DNA of 64,000 nt from Brevundimonas sp. NIBR10 (GCF_027912515.1 NZ_CP115464.1:1240001-1304000), one strand, 5' to 3'. Counted from the stretch's first letter, positions 45,004 to 54,282 are shown. The notes: generated by a model not told the origin, from the letters alone. Numbers and translations: made by a program.

Positions 45004-45990
45004 ATGTCCACCCGCAAGCTTAAGGTCGTGTTAACCAGGCGGCTCCCCGACGCGGTCGAGACGCGGATGCGCGAGCTGTTCGACGCCGAGCTGAACCTCA
45101 AGGACGTGCCCATGGACCGCGCCGCGCTGGAGGCGGCGGTGCAACGCGCTGACGTCCTGGTCCCCACCATCACCGACGAGATCGACGCCGCCCTGATCAA
45201 CGGCGCCGGCGAACAGCTGAAGATGATCGCCAATTTCGGGGCCGGGGTGGATCACATCGACATCGACGCGGCCGTGGCGCGCGGCATCATCGTCACCAAT
45301 ACCCCCGGCGTCCTGACCGAGGACACCGCCGACCTGGGCATGGCCCTGATCCTGGCCGTCAGCCGACGGATCGTCGAGGGGGCCCAGGTCGTCGCCGCCG
45401 GTCAGTTCGAGGGCTGGACCCCGACCTGGATGTGCGGACGCAAGCTGTGGGGCAAGCGGCTGGGCATCGTCGGCATGGGCCGGATCGGCCAGGCCCTGGC
45501 CCGGCGCGCCAAGGCCTTCGGCATGCAGGTCCACTATCATAACCGAAAGCCCGTCAGCCCCCGGATCGAGGAGGAGCTGGGCGCGACCTGGTGGGACGAT
45601 CTGGACGAGATGCTGGCCCGGATGGACGTCGTGTCGCTGAACTGTCCGGCGACGAAGGAGACGCATCACCTGCTGAACGCTGAGCGCCTGGCCCGGCTTC
45701 AGCCCCACGCCATCCTGATCAACACCGCGCGCGGCGAACTGATCGACGAGGCCGCCCTTTCCGAGGCGGTGGCCCGGCGCGGGGTCTATGGCGTCGGCCT
45801 GGACGTGTTCGAGAACGAACCGGCCATCCATCCCGGCCTGCTGGCCCATCCCAATGTGGTCCTCCTGCCCCACCTCGGCTCGGCGACGCTGGAGGCGCGC
45901 CAGGATATGGGCGACCGGGTGATCCTGAACGTCATGACCTACCAGAATCAGCACAGGCCGCCAGATCGGGTCATCCCGGCGATGCTCTAG
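45004..45990 (+). CDS. 2-hydroxyacid dehydrogenase (glyoxylate/hydroxypyruvate reductase type)
   Basis: 328 residues from the ATG at 45004. ANFGAGVDHIDIDAAVARGI and the NAD(P)-binding GKRLGIVGMGRIGQALARRA define the D-isomer-specific family. The catalytic Arg is in NTARGELIDEAAL, Glu in ENEP and His in LLPHLGSAT. It most resembles D-glycerate dehydrogenase/glyoxylate reductase of alphaproteobacteria, but the exact substrate cannot be fixed from sequence. Divergent from the SH3 gene. Confidence 0.93.
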   Translation: MSTRKLKVVLTRRLPDAVETRMRELFDAELNLKDVPMDRAALEAAVQRADVLVPTITDEIDAALINGAGEQLKMIANFGAGVDHIDIDAAVARGIIVTNTPGVLTEDTADLGMALILAVSRRIVEGAQVVAAGQFEGWTPTWMCGRKLWGKRLGIVGMGRIGQALARRAKAFGMQVHYHNRKPVSPRIEEELGATWWDDLDEMLARMDVVSLNCPATKETHHLLNAERLARLQPHAILINTARGELIDEAALSEAVARRGVYGVGLDVFENEPAIHPGLLAHPNVVLLPHLGSATLEARQDMGDRVILNVMTYQNQHRPPDRVIPAML

Positions 45991-46061
45991 GACGGGGCTT
46001 TCGAGCTTGACGTGGTGCCCGCCTTGCGGCTCGTTGCATCCATGAGTTGAGGGGGTGTCAG

Positions 46062-48089
46062 GTGTCCTTGCGTAAACCGAGGCCGGGTCTGTCCCGGCGC
46101 GACATGGTTCTGGCGCTCGCGGTCGGCGGCGTGGGGATCACACAGGTCGGTAGGGTTGAGGCCGCGCCCATGCAGAGGGGTGCGCCCTACGTCCTTGCGG
46201 ACTTCTTCAAGCCCGATCGGACCCGCGGCGTGGCCATGTCGCCGTCGGGCACCCGCATCGCCGTGGTCGAACAACTCGGGACGACGGAGGCCCCGCACGC
46301 GGTCGTCGACGTTCTCGATGCCGCCGATCCTGAAGGCCAGGCCCGCCGTATCGACCTGGGCCCGATCGACGTCGAGCGGGTCTACTGGGGCAACGACCGC
46401 CGCCTTCTGATCCGCGTCGTCACCAAGCTGGAGATCGGGCGACGCACGTCGGCGGGTTCCAATATCCGTACCGGCGGCGGCGAGCTGTGGAACCGGCGCA
46501 TCGTCTCGATCGACATCGACAGCGGGGCCCGGGTCACCCTGTTTGAAGGCGAGCGCAGCCGCGCGCGGGGCAACCTCGACCTGGGTCAGATCGTCGATCT
46601 TTTGCCGCGTGATCCCGACCACGTGCTGATGCTGGCCTATGAGCCCGGCGGCTTCCTGGCGCTCTATCGGGCCGACATCAACGACGGAACCGCCGAGCGG
46701 CTGGAGCGGGGCAATTCCGGCACCTTCCGCTGGGACACCCTGAACGGTCAGGCGGTGCTTCGCCACGACATCAACGCGCGCGGCACGCTGGAAAGCGTCT
46801 ACGCCCGCGCCCCCGGCCAGACCGAATGGACCCTGGTTCGACGCACCCGATTCATCGACGCGCCCGACTTCTCGTTCGTGGGGGGCACTGACCGGCCGGG
46901 CGTCGTCCTGGTCAGCGCCCGGACCGGCGAGGAGGATGTGGAGACCATCCGGGAACTGGATCTGGCCACCCTGGCCTTCGGGCCGCCCATCTCGGCCAAG
47001 GCCGGACGCGATGTTCTTTATGGACTGAGGGACTCGGCCGGGCGCTATCTGGGGGCGGCCTATTACGGGGACCGGCTGGAGTACGCCTTCGCCGAGCCGG
47101 CTCTGGCCGCCCATCACCGCGCCCTGAACCGCTTCTTCGAGGATGACTGCGACGTCTACTTCACGGATGTGGATGTGTCGCGCAACCGCCTGATCGCCCG
47201 TGTCACGGGCCCCCGGGAACCGGGTGCCTGGTATTTCTACGATCGAGCGGCGCAGAGGATCGTCAATGTCGGCGCGCGCCAGGATCTCGACCCTGCGCGC
47301 CTGGGACCGGGTGAGGTCCTCAAGGTCCGCACACGGGACGGTGCCGAGATCGAGGCCTATCTGACCGCCCCGCCGTCCCGGCGACCTGGGCCGCTCGTCG
47401 TCCTGGCCCACGGCGGGCCCGAGGCGAGGGATATGAGAAACTGGGATCGACAGGCCCAGGTCCTGGCCGCCCAGGGCTGGTGGGTGCTGCAGCCGAACTT
47501 TCGGGGGTCGGGCGGCTATGGCCTGGCCTTCGCCAAACAGGGCTGGGGCCGCTGGGGCGACCGGATGCAGGAGGATGTCGAGGACGCCGTGGCTCATGCG
47601 ATTTCGGCGCGCGGCCTGGACGGCCGCAGGGTCGCCATCATGGGAACCAGCTACGGCGGCTACGCGGCCATGATGGGGGCGGTGAAGACGCCGGGCCTGT
47701 ACAGGGCCGCCATCTCGATCTGCGGCGTTTCGGACCTTCCCGATATCCTCGAATGGGAGAAGCGACAGGACGACTCGCCGGGCCAGGAGATCTTCGATTT
47801 CTGGTCAAAGCGGATCGGCGTGCTGGGCGTCGATGACGACAGGCTGTCGGCCGCCTCACCGCGTCGGCGCGTTGCCGAGATCGCCTGTCCCGTCTTCCTG
47901 GTTCACGGCACCGACGATCCGATCGTGCCGGTGACGCAGACCCGTCGCCTGAACGCCGCCCTGCGCGACGCAGGAAAGCGGGTCGAGTTCGTCGAGGTCA
48001 ACGACGCCGGCCACGCCGATTGGGAGGACGACAAGGAGCAGGAGCTGATGGGCCGCTACGTCGCTCTGCTGACCCGGGCTTTCGCCTGA
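46062..48089 (+). CDS. Prolyl oligopeptidase family (S9) peptidase with TAT-like signal
   Basis: 675 residues from a GTG at 46062, preferred because GAGGGGG lies 7 nt upstream. The N-terminus LSRRDMVLALAVGGVGITQV resembles a twin-arginine signal. A beta-propeller region spans ~40-410. The alpha/beta hydrolase domain has Ser in GTSYGGYAAMMG (~residue 530), Asp in HGTDDPIVP (~615) and His in DAGHADWE (~650), with the oxyanion stretch NFRGSGGYGLAFAKQGWGRW. Likely a periplasmic dipeptidyl or acylaminoacyl peptidase. Confidence 0.93.
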   Translation: MSLRKPRPGLSRRDMVLALAVGGVGITQVGRVEAAPMQRGAPYVLADFFKPDRTRGVAMSPSGTRIAVVEQLGTTEAPHAVVDVLDAADPEGQARRIDLGPIDVERVYWGNDRRLLIRVVTKLEIGRRTSAGSNIRTGGGELWNRRIVSIDIDSGARVTLFEGERSRARGNLDLGQIVDLLPRDPDHVLMLAYEPGGFLALYRADINDGTAERLERGNSGTFRWDTLNGQAVLRHDINARGTLESVYARAPGQTEWTLVRRTRFIDAPDFSFVGGTDRPGVVLVSARTGEEDVETIRELDLATLAFGPPISAKAGRDVLYGLRDSAGRYLGAAYYGDRLEYAFAEPALAAHHRALNRFFEDDCDVYFTDVDVSRNRLIARVTGPREPGAWYFYDRAAQRIVNVGARQDLDPARLGPGEVLKVRTRDGAEIEAYLTAPPSRRPGPLVVLAHGGPEARDMRNWDRQAQVLAAQGWWVLQPNFRGSGGYGLAFAKQGWGRWGDRMQEDVEDAVAHAISARGLDGRRVAIMGTSYGGYAAMMGAVKTPGLYRAAISICGVSDLPDILEWEKRQDDSPGQEIFDFWSKRIGVLGVDDDRLSAASPRRRVAEIACPVFLVHGTDDPIVPVTQTRRLNAALRDAGKRVEFVEVNDAGHADWEDDKEQELMGRYVALLTRAFA

Positions 48090-48836
48090 TCAGCGCGATC
48101 CCGAACAGACCGGGCAGTCCGGGTCGGCGGTGATCCGCACGGTGCGCGCGGTCGCTGACAGGCCTTCGTAGAGCAGCAGCCGCCCGGTCAGGGGCTCGCC
48201 GGCGCCGGTGATGAGCTTGATCGTCTCAAGCGCCGCCATCGCACCGACCACCCCGGCCAGGGCACCTACGACGCCGACGCGCGCGCAGGTCTCGGCGTCG
48301 GGGGGAATCTCGGGGACCAGGCACTGATAGCAGGGGCGACCGGCGAAGACCCCGACCTGACCCGACCAGCGGCCCAGGGCGCCGGACACCAGGGGCACGC
48401 CTTCGGCGACACAGGCGGCGTTGACGGCGAACCGGGTCTGGAAATCGTCGGTGCCGTCCAGAACGACGTCGTGACCGGCGATCAGCGTGCGGGCGTTGTC
48501 GGCGGTTAGCGGCCCGGCGACTGTCTCGATATGGACCCGGGGGTTGAGTGCGGTCAGGCGCTCGGCCCCGGCCTCGACCTTGGGGCGGCCTAAGTCGTCG
48601 CCGGTGAACAGGATCTGGCGTTGCAGGTTGGAGAGGGCGACCGTGTCCGGATCGACGAGGGTCAGGGTTCCGACACCGGCCGCAGCCAGATACAGGGCCG
48701 CTGGTCCTCCGACCCCGCCAGCGCCGACGATCAGCACCCGGGCGGCGGCCAGCTTCTGCTGCCCCGGACCGCCGATCTCGGCGAGCACCAGATGGCGGGC
48801 ATAGCGTTCGACGTCGTCATCGGTGAACTGGGGCAC
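48090..48836 (-). CDS. moeB: HesA/MoeB/ThiF-family adenylyltransferase
   Basis: 248 residues. Nucleotide-binding VLIVGAGGVGGPAALYLAAA, the Arg/Asn stretch LSNLQRQILFTGDDLGRPKV and VLDGTDDFQTRFAVNAACV are hallmarks. Zinc ligands are CYQC and the final CPVC. It adenylates the C-terminal Gly of a sulfur carrier such as MoaD or ThiS. MoeB is my first choice, given no rhodanese domain, but ThiF is possible. It ends directly next to the convergent peptidase stop. Confidence 0.92.
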   Translation of the reverse strand: MPQFTDDDVERYARHLVLAEIGGPGQQKLAAARVLIVGAGGVGGPAALYLAAAGVGTLTLVDPDTVALSNLQRQILFTGDDLGRPKVEAGAERLTALNPRVHIETVAGPLTADNARTLIAGHDVVLDGTDDFQTRFAVNAACVAEGVPLVSGALGRWSGQVGVFAGRPCYQCLVPEIPPDAETCARVGVVGALAGVVGAMAALETIKLITGAGEPLTGRLLLYEGLSATARTVRITADPDCPVCSGSR

Positions 48837-48892
48837 GCCTGCTTCTAGGGCGTGGCGGGCGCGATGTCAGGCCCCGCTGCGACAGGGGTGGC

Positions 48893-49282
48893 TCAGGCCG
48901 CCTGACGATAGTCCAGCATGGCTTCGACGTCGCGCACGGTCAGCAGTTCGAGATCGGCCAGGCCGACCTTGGACAAGGTCTCGGCCGGTTGGTGGCAGTA
49001 GCCCGCCGCCTCGGCCAGGAGACGGCTGTGGATCGGGGTGTCGGCCAGGACCTGGAGGTCCTTCATCCTGGGATCGGCCTGCATCCGGCGCAGCATGCGA
49101 TCGACGTCGAGACGCTTGCCTTCGACGACCTGAACCATACGGCCTTCAAACAGGAGCATGGCGCTGCAGATGTGGTCGCGACGATTGTTGGCGTCGGACG
49201 CGCCGAGAATCTCGGCGATCGACCAGTTGGACCGGCCCGCCAGGCCGACCATTTCGGCGGTCAGCATCAAGCGCGTAAGCAT
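48893..49282 (-). CDS. BLUF-like protein lacking the photoactive tyrosine
   Basis: 129 residues; AGGAG lies 7 nt before the ATG at 49282. The fold markers of BLUF (FAD blue-light) domains are there: SIAEILGASDANNRRDHI, FEGRMVQVVEGKRLDVDRML and MQADPRMKDLQVL, including the flavin-site Asn and Gln. But the N-terminal strand reads MLTRLMLTAE, where photoactive BLUFs have Tyr (RLVYVS type), and ITG is ICS. So photochemistry is doubtful; it may have become a ligand-binding or protein-protein module. Single gene. Confidence 0.8.
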   Translation of the reverse strand: MLTRLMLTAEMVGLAGRSNWSIAEILGASDANNRRDHICSAMLLFEGRMVQVVEGKRLDVDRMLRRMQADPRMKDLQVLADTPIHSRLLAEAAGYCHQPAETLSKVGLADLELLTVRDVEAMLDYRQAA

Positions 49283-49424
49283 ATAGTTTCTCCTGCCTGA
49301 ATGGTCTGGTGGATGTTATTGCTAAGGTAGCGCTCACATGGGGCTATTTTAAGCCTACCAGCGGTCGTTGAAATTGCTCGGCAACCCGCTTGCACCGCCC
49401 CATTTCGGTCGCCATCTGAGCAGC

Positions 49425-49988
49425 ATGACCCAGAACGAAACCCCCTCCGGCCCCGGATGGCACGGCACCACTATCCTGGCGGTGCGCAAGGACGGCCGCA
49501 CGGTCATCGCCGGCGACGGCCAGGTCTCGATGGGGCCGACCATCGTCAAGGGCGCGGCACGCAAGGTCCGCGTCCTGGCGGGCGGCAAGGTCCTGGCGGG
49601 GTTCGCGGGAGCCACGGCCGACGCCTTCACCCTGATCGAGCGGCTGGAGGCCAAGCTGGAGCAGTACCCGGACCAGTTGGCGCGGGCCTGCGTCGACCTG
49701 GCCAAGGACTGGCGGACGGATCGGTATCTGCGGCGGCTCGAAGCGATGCTGCTGGTCGCCGATTCGACGTCGATCTTCACCGTGACCGGGGTCGGCGATG
49801 TGCTGGAGCCCGAGCACGGCGTGGCGGCGGTGGGGTCAGGCGGCAACTATGCCCTGTCGGCGGCCCTGGCGCTGTTGCAGAACTCGGACCTCGACGCCGA
49901 GGCGATCGCGCGGAAGTCGATGGCGATCGCGGCGAGTATCTGCGTCTATACGAACGGGAATCTGACGGTCGAAACCCTACAGAGTTGA
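49425..49988 (+). CDS. hslV: ATP-dependent protease proteolytic subunit HslV
   Basis: 187 residues from the ATG at 49425. A ~14-residue propeptide precedes the catalytic Thr15 ([20 protein letters not shown]), as in other alphaproteobacterial HslV. The end NLTVETLQS is typical. It forms the peptidase core that works with the HslU unfoldase. hslU is not next to it; the next gene is a small membrane protein 3 nt downstream and then the strand changes. Confidence 0.96.
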   Translation: MTQNETPSGPGWHGTTILAVRKDGRTVIAGDGQVSMGPTIVKGAARKVRVLAGGKVLAGFAGATADAFTLIERLEAKLEQYPDQLARACVDLAKDWRTDRYLRRLEAMLLVADSTSIFTVTGVGDVLEPEHGVAAVGSGGNYALSAALALLQNSDLDAEAIARKSMAIAASICVYTNGNLTVETLQS

Positions 49989-49991
49989 CGA

Positions 49992-50375
49992 ATGACACAG
50001 ACTATCTCGGCGAAACGGGCAGTGGGCCACGGCCTTCTCACCGTGAATGGAACCGTGATGTTGATGATGTTCGGGCCGCCCGCGATCGTCGGTGTCGTCT
50101 TCTGGCTGTTGGGAATGCAAGACATCGGTGGCTTGATCGCGCTGATTGTCATTGTCCCCTCATGGATCGGTGCCTGGATTGCATGGTCGATCCTGACGCC
50201 CCGATGGCGGATTTGGGCCTATGAGCGGGTTGAAAATCTCGACGAGCTCAAGGGGCACGCTGTCGCCGCCGGCGTGATCTGGCCCGAAGGCCATTTCCTC
50301 GAGCGCACCGAGATCCGGTCACCCGCCCAACGTGCGCGCCTTCGCGAACTCGAAGAAGCTCATCGCCGGGGCTGA
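49992..50375 (+). CDS. Small membrane protein, unknown function
   Basis: 127 residues. Two membrane helices (MLMMFGPPAIVGVVFWLLG; GGLIALIVIVPSWIGAWIAW) are followed by a charged cytoplasmic tail (WAYERVENLDELKGHAVAAG, RSPAQRARLRELEEAHRRG). GC is lower than in hslV, suggesting an accessory gene. It starts 3 nt after the hslV stop and should be co-transcribed with it. No family recognised. Confidence 0.7.
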   Translation: MTQTISAKRAVGHGLLTVNGTVMLMMFGPPAIVGVVFWLLGMQDIGGLIALIVIVPSWIGAWIAWSILTPRWRIWAYERVENLDELKGHAVAAGVIWPEGHFLERTEIRSPAQRARLRELEEAHRRG

Positions 50376-50377
50376 AT

Positions 50378-50806
50378 TCAGCCCCCCGCGCCGAAGTCCA
50401 GATCCTTGCGCGCTGCGATGATGGTCACGATGAAGCCGGCCAGGACGTCCAGCATGACCATGGTCACGATCAGGAAGAAGGTCGAGGTGGCGAATCCGCG
50501 GATCAGCAGGAACTCGACCAGACAGACCACGAAGACGATCAGCGACAGGGCGTGATTGACGATCGCCACCTTCTGGCTGGACGTCGATTTCAGCAGCTCG
50601 AAGAACAGCAGGATCAGCGACAGGAACAGGATCAGGTCGCCGACCCCCACGTTCCAGTTGGCACCCGAGGTCATCGGCACCGAGAAGATCGGATCGCGCA
50701 GGATCGCATCGGCCTGGGCCATGCCGCCCCCGCCCGTCGCGCCGAACAGGATGACGATATTGTAGAGCACCACCGGGATCAGCAGCAGCGGCAGGGCGAT
50801 CAGCAT
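50378..50806 (-). CDS. Four-helix membrane protein, unknown function
   Basis: 142 residues from the ATG at 50806, with AAGGA 7 nt upstream. About four membrane helices (MLIALPLLLIPVVLYNIVIL, VGDLILFLSLILLFFELL, IVNHALSLIVFVVCLVEFLL, TFFLIVTMVMLDVLAGFIVT). The loop DPIFSVPMTSGANWNVGVG is likely periplasmic. It resembles uncharacterised membrane proteins of Caulobacterales. It is transcribed in the same direction as the glycosyltransferase gene upstream. Confidence 0.78.
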   Translation of the reverse strand: MLIALPLLLIPVVLYNIVILFGATGGGGMAQADAILRDPIFSVPMTSGANWNVGVGDLILFLSLILLFFELLKSTSSQKVAIVNHALSLIVFVVCLVEFLLIRGFATSTFFLIVTMVMLDVLAGFIVTIIAARKDLDFGAGG

Positions 50807-50890
50807 GGCGGCATCCTTCGAGAGGGTCGATTGACGATAACCCGGTTCCATCCGAACCGCTACGGTTGGTCGCCTGGGAGGGGAATGCCC

Positions 50891-51622
50891 TCAGAACTCG
50901 CTGACTGCCCCCGGCCGCCGCGACCGCGTCTTCAGCCACATGACGCCCAGCAGGTCCGAGAACGACGCCATCAGCCGTCCCCAGTTGGTGTATTTCGACC
51001 GGCCCACCTCGCGGTGACGGTGGTCGACGTCGAGATAGCGGTTCTCGAAGCCTTCGCGGATCATCAGGGCCGGCAGATAGCGGTGGACGTGATCGAAATA
51101 GGGCAGGCGCAGGAAGACCTCGCGGCGAAAGGCCTTGAGCCCGCAGCCGGTGTCGTCGGCGTCGTCGCCCAGTAGGTTCTTGCGGATGCGGTTGGCCCAC
51201 AGCGAGGCCCAGCGCTTGGCGCCCGTGTCCTGGCGCTTGGCGCGGACGCCGCCGACCAGGGAGACATTGGCGGGGGCGGCCAGCAGGGCGTCGACCAGGC
51301 GCGGGGCGTCATGGGGCGGGTTCTGGCCGTCGCCGTCCAGGGTGACGACGATGTCGCCGCGCGCGGCCAGGACGCCGGTGCGCACCGCCCGGCTCTGGCC
51401 CGCATTGGTGCTGTGGGCCAGGACGCGAAGGGCCGGCAGTTCGGCCTGAAGGGCGCGCAGTTCGGCCAGGGTCGAATCGCGGCTGGCGTCGTCGACGAAG
51501 ATCATCTCGTAGGATCGGCCGGCGAAGGCCGTGGCAATCTCGCGCGCCAGGGGCCCGGCGGCACCGGCCTCGTCGTGGACCGGCACGACCACGGAAATCT
51601 GGGGGTTGGCGTCGCTGTTCAT
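50891..51622 (-). CDS. Family 2 glycosyltransferase, polyprenyl-phosphate sugar transferase type
   Basis: 243 residues from the ATG at 51622. GT-A fold motifs: ISVVVPVHDEAG, EMIFVDDASRDSTLAELRAL, VVTLDGDGQNPPHDAPRL (the DxD metal site) and CGLKAFRREVFLRLPYFDHV. No C-terminal membrane helices. It resembles dolichol-phosphate mannosyltransferase and ArnC-like enzymes that load sugars on undecaprenyl phosphate. It is divergent from an ArnT-like gene, which could use its product (inferred). Confidence 0.9.
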   Translation of the reverse strand: MNSDANPQISVVVPVHDEAGAAGPLAREIATAFAGRSYEMIFVDDASRDSTLAELRALQAELPALRVLAHSTNAGQSRAVRTGVLAARGDIVVTLDGDGQNPPHDAPRLVDALLAAPANVSLVGGVRAKRQDTGAKRWASLWANRIRKNLLGDDADDTGCGLKAFRREVFLRLPYFDHVHRYLPALMIREGFENRYLDVDHRHREVGRSKYTNWGRLMASFSDLLGVMWLKTRSRRPGAVSEF

Positions 51623-51665
51623 GTTGGCTGTGTAAACGATATTGGCGCGTGTTAGGAATGGCCCC

Positions 51666-53351
51666 ATGACGCGCCCGAACCTGGATCGCCATATCGCCGG
51701 CTGGCGCGGACCCCTGCTGGCGGCGCTGCTGACCCTGATCGCGGGGTTGCCCAGCCTGTTGCTGCTGCCGCCGCTGGATCGCGACGAGAGCCGCTATGCC
51801 CAGGCGACGTCGCAGATGCTGGAGAGCGGCGACTATGTCGACATCCGCTTCCAGGACGAGCCGCGCTGGAAGAAGCCGGTCGGGATCTACTGGATGCAGG
51901 CGGTCGCCGTATCCCTGACCTCGGACCCGGAGGCGCGCCAGATCGCGCCCTACCGTTTGCCGTCGCTGCTGGGGGCCATGCTTGCGGCCTTCGCCTGCGC
52001 CTGGGCCGGGGCGGCGTTGTTCGGCCAGAGGGCCGGATTCCTGGCCGGAGCGATCCTGGGGACCTGTTTCCTGCTGTCGTCCGAGGCCGGGATCGCCAAG
52101 ACCGACGCCATGCTGTGCGGGGCCGTGACCCTGTCGATGGCGGCCCTGGCGCGGATCTATATGGCGACGCGGGCCGGGGATCTGCCGAAGCGACATCACA
52201 AATTCCTGTTCTGGGCCGGGCTGGGTCTGTCGATCCTGATCAAGGGACCGATCGGGCTGATCGTGGTGGCCCCGGCCATGGCCATGCTGTCGATCTGGGA
52301 TCGCGACGTGACGTGGATGCGCCGTCTGGGCTGGGGCTGGGGCCTGCCGCTGGTGGCCCTGATCGTGGGGCCCTGGGCCATCGCCATCACCATCGCGACG
52401 GATGGCGGCTTCTGGCGCGAGGCGGTCGGTCACGATCTGGGTGGCAAGATCACAGGGGCCCAGGAGAGCCATGGCGGCTTCCCCGGCATGTATGTGGTGC
52501 TGGCACCGCTGCTGCTGTTTCCCGCGACGCTTCTGCTTCCGGCCGCCCTGTCGACCGGCTGGCATCGGCGGGCGGAGCCGGCGGTGCGGTTCATGGTGTG
52601 CTGGCTGGTTCCGGCCTGGCTGATCTTCGAGATCGCCCCGACCAAGCTGTGGCACTATACGCTGCCGACCTTCGGGGCGATCGCCCTGCTGATGGCGGCC
52701 GCCCTGACCCGGCCGATCGGGACGATCAGCCGACGGATCGGGGCGGGGCTCGGCGTCTGGGCGGCCTTCCTGATCTGCGGTGTCACCGTCTATGGCCTGA
52801 CCGTCTATGGCACCTCGACGGCCCAGACCTGGGCGGCCCTGACCATCCTCTGCGCCGTGGCGGCAGGGGCGGGGGGTGCCTTCGTGCTGATCAACCGGGC
52901 GGCGGTTTCGGCCCTGCTGGTGTCCATCGTGTTCGGTGTCCTGGCCCATGCGGCCCTGGCCGGGACGCTGAGGCAACTCCGGCCGCTGTCCGTCTCGCCC
53001 CAGCTCGAGAAGGCGCTGGACAAGGCCGGGCTCGCTCCGGACCAGGGTCTGACGCCCGGGCCGGTGGCGATCACCACCTTCCACGAGCCGTCGTTCGTCT
53101 TCCTGACCGGACGCGACACCGAACTGACCGACGCGGCCGGGGCGGCGAAGGCGCTGTCGGAGGGCCGGCCTGCCGTCGTCGAGGCCCGGGATGCAGAGGC
53201 CTTCCGCGTGGCGATGGCCGACATGGGCGCGGTCGGCCGGGCGGTCTCGACCGTGCGGGGGCACAACTATTCGACCGGCGACGACGTGGCCCTGACCATC
53301 TATGCCCCTCAACGTCCGCCCGCCACGACGGTGCTGGAGCCTGGCCGGTGA
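51666..53351 (+). CDS. ArnT-like family 39 glycosyltransferase
   Basis: 561 residues from the ATG at 51666. The first loop has the acidic motif PPLDRDESRYAQATSQMLES, whose Asp-Glu is the catalytic site of GT39/ArnT enzymes. Then FQDEPRWKKPVGIYWMQA and about 11-12 membrane helices, with a soluble C-terminal region. Such enzymes move a lipid-linked sugar to lipid A or proteins on the periplasmic side. The stop overlaps the next start (GTGA). Confidence 0.92.
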   Translation: MTRPNLDRHIAGWRGPLLAALLTLIAGLPSLLLLPPLDRDESRYAQATSQMLESGDYVDIRFQDEPRWKKPVGIYWMQAVAVSLTSDPEARQIAPYRLPSLLGAMLAAFACAWAGAALFGQRAGFLAGAILGTCFLLSSEAGIAKTDAMLCGAVTLSMAALARIYMATRAGDLPKRHHKFLFWAGLGLSILIKGPIGLIVVAPAMAMLSIWDRDVTWMRRLGWGWGLPLVALIVGPWAIAITIATDGGFWREAVGHDLGGKITGAQESHGGFPGMYVVLAPLLLFPATLLLPAALSTGWHRRAEPAVRFMVCWLVPAWLIFEIAPTKLWHYTLPTFGAIALLMAAALTRPIGTISRRIGAGLGVWAAFLICGVTVYGLTVYGTSTAQTWAALTILCAVAAGAGGAFVLINRAAVSALLVSIVFGVLAHAALAGTLRQLRPLSVSPQLEKALDKAGLAPDQGLTPGPVAITTFHEPSFVFLTGRDTELTDAAGAAKALSEGRPAVVEARDAEAFRVAMADMGAVGRAVSTVRGHNYSTGDDVALTIYAPQRPPATTVLEPGR

Positions 53352-54268
53352 ATCCGCGTCCGATACAGATCGTCGAGGTCGGGCCACGCGACGGCTTGCA
53401 GAACGAGAAGGCGATCCTCGAACCCGCCGTCCGGGTCGAACTGGTCCGGCGGCTGGAGGCGGCGGGAGCCAAACGGATCGAGGCGGTCAGCTTCGTCCAT
53501 CCGAAATACGTGCCCCAGATGGCCGGGGCCGAGGAGGTCATGGCCGCCCTGCCGAAGACGCCGGGGCGCAGCCGGATCGGCCTGGTTCTGAACGGCAAGG
53601 GCTATGATCGGGCCCTGGGCACGGCGGTGGACGAGGTCAATGTGTCGCTCAGCGCCAGCGACGGCTTCGGGCTCAAGAATGCGGGCCTGTCTGTGGCCGG
53701 GCAGGTCGAGATGCTGGCGGGGATCGTCGCCGGACGAGCCAATTCGGGTGGTGATCGCGATGCGACGCCGTCCCTGTCGGCGACGATCAGCTGCGTCTGG
53801 GGCTGTCCGTTCGACGGCGAGGTCTCGGTCGAACAGGTCGCCGATCTGGTCGGCCGGATCGGCGAGCTGGGGGTGGACGAGATCGCCCTGGCCGACACGA
53901 TCGGTGTCGCCGATCCCTGGGCCGTGACCCGCGTCGTCGAAGCGGCCCGCAAGGCAGCGCGCGACACGCCCTTGAGGCTGCATTTCCACGACACGAGAAA
54001 CACCGGCCTGGCTAATGCCTATGCGGGGGTCGAGGCCGGGATCGACGTTCTGGACGCCTCCGTCGGCGGCATCGGCGGCTGTCCGTTTGCACCCGGGGCG
54101 ACCGGCAATGTGGCGACCGAGGACCTGGTCTATATGCTGGAGCGGGCGGGGTATTCGACGGGTTACGATCTGGATGCGCTGATCGAGACCGCCCGCTGGA
54201 TCGGCGACAAGATCGGCCGCCCGGCACCGAGTGCTCTCAGCCGGGCAGGGGGTTGGCCCAAGGCCTGA
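53348..54268 (+). CDS. Hydroxymethylglutaryl-CoA lyase
   Basis: 306 residues from a GTG. TIM-barrel enzyme of the HMGL-like family: IVEVGPRDGLQNEKAILEPA at the start, SFVHPKYVPQMAGAEEVM, LHFHDTRNTGLANAYAGVEA with metal-ligand His residues, and the signature SVGGIGGCPFAPGATGNVAT with the active Cys. It splits HMG-CoA to acetoacetate and acetyl-CoA in leucine breakdown. The 4-nt overlap with a glycosyltransferase gene is unusual; the usual leucine-catabolic neighbours are absent. Confidence 0.94.
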   Translation: MNPRPIQIVEVGPRDGLQNEKAILEPAVRVELVRRLEAAGAKRIEAVSFVHPKYVPQMAGAEEVMAALPKTPGRSRIGLVLNGKGYDRALGTAVDEVNVSLSASDGFGLKNAGLSVAGQVEMLAGIVAGRANSGGDRDATPSLSATISCVWGCPFDGEVSVEQVADLVGRIGELGVDEIALADTIGVADPWAVTRVVEAARKAARDTPLRLHFHDTRNTGLANAYAGVEAGIDVLDASVGGIGGCPFAPGATGNVATEDLVYMLERAGYSTGYDLDALIETARWIGDKIGRPAPSALSRAGGWPKA

Positions 54269-54282
54269 TCCGGATCGACCTT

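Noticed and set aside
45005..45233. Longer N-terminus for the SH3 protein.
   Set aside because: It would overlap the divergent dehydrogenase gene and reads as its antisense shadow.
49367..49405. Heat-shock promoter before hslV (GTTGAAA and CCCCATTT).
   Set aside because: The -10-like box is good but the spacing of 24 nt is too long for a sigma-32 promoter, and no better -35 box is in place.
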